A stretch of 6,049 nucleotides of DNA from Nitrososphaerota archaeon (lineage in GTDB: Archaea > Thermoproteota > Nitrososphaeria > Nitrososphaerales > Nitrosopumilaceae), in NCBI GenBank assembly GCA_028867235.1, contig JAGWGS010000088.1:1-6049 (forward strand). Reading direction: 5' to 3'. A program made the translations under genes and the position numbers. Below the pieces are notes generated by a model. It was not told where the DNA came from, did not search any database, and worked only from the letters and a program-made list of their open reading frames with translations. This document shows positions 5,855 to 6,049 of this stretch, piece by piece. Every line of letters starts with the position of its first letter. Within the stretch, counting starts at the first letter, position 1.

Positions 5855-6049
5855 CTACAATACCTCGCTCATTTTATGATCATGATACGGTTGATGTTGC
5901 AAGAAAATTACTTGGTAAAATTTTAGTCAGGCAAATACGTGGTAAGATAATATCTGGGATTATTGTGGAAACTGAAGCATATGGATACAAAGATGATGCA
6001 GCTAGTCACACTTATCGTGGAATGACTAGGAGAAACAGAGCCATGTTTG
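5851..6049 (+). CDS. 3-methyladenine DNA glycosylase (AAG/MPG family), 5' part only
   Basis: Partial gene: 66 codons and one base lie in the window and the rest is off the right edge. The product matches the start of the AAG/MPG alkyl-purine DNA glycosylases (Pfam PF02245), which excise 3-methyladenine and related damaged purines. The early motif VARKLLGKILVR is followed by IVETEAY at 38-44, where E42 corresponds to the catalytic glutamate and Y44 to the base-stacking tyrosine. H53 stands nine residues after Y44, exactly as Tyr127 and His136 in the human enzyme, and the TRRNRAMF segment begins the next conserved block. The ATG overlaps the stop of the uracil-DNA glycosylase as ATGA, and no Shine-Dalgarno-like sequence is seen before it, which fits translational coupling. 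With the upstream gene it forms a base-excision-repair pair. The visible part is intact; nothing can be said of the C-terminal half. Confidence 0.93.
   Translation, partial: MTTIPRSFYDHDTVDVARKLLGKILVRQIRGKIISGIIVETEAYGYKDDAASHTYRGMTRRNRAMF

Overview
The window is AT-rich and closely packed, and looks like chromosome from an ammonia-oxidising archaeon of the Nitrososphaeria (formerly Thaumarchaeota), probably a Nitrosopumilales relative. This rests on the gene families and on archaeal signals: TATA boxes about 25-28 bases upstream of start codons with no leader, frequent GTG/TTG starts, a receiver protein with a TackOD1-like zinc-ribbon output region, an archaeal-style PIN-domain ATPase, and a family-4 [4Fe-4S] uracil-DNA glycosylase. 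The taxon is inferred from protein character, not from a marker RNA; no rRNA or tRNA gene is visible.

Layout. Positions 1-159 (-) hold the 5' end of a PIN-domain gene that runs off the left edge. Positions 209-1126 (+) encode a receiver, a helical (winged-helix-like) segment and three Cys/His zinc-ribbon modules. It ends tail to tail, with a 4-base overlap, against a stand-alone CheY-like receiver (1123-1488, -). Upstream of that, on the same strand, is a stand-alone histidine phosphotransfer (HPt) protein (1525-1896, -). A 63-base divergent promoter region (1897-1959) then separates HPt from a large membrane sensor histidine kinase (1960-3831, +). These four genes contain every part of a multistep phosphorelay as separate proteins: sensor kinase, HPt shuttle, single-domain receiver and receiver with an output module. 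The arrangement suggests, but does not prove, that they work together.

Positions 3832-6049 (+) are a tight run of housekeeping-type genes: a TldD-like metalloprotease (TTG start, 15 bases after the kinase), a family-4 uracil-DNA glycosylase (TTG start, 1 base after TldD) and the start of a 3-methyladenine DNA glycosylase (ATG overlapping the preceding stop as ATGA), cut by the right edge. The two glycosylases form a base-excision-repair pair.

There is no gene-free stretch longer than about 80 bases. I saw no insertion sequence, CRISPR array, attachment site, riboswitch or convincing terminator. The least ordinary material is the split phosphorelay, the duplicated TATA-like element in its divergent promoter, and the two-part sensor region of the kinase.
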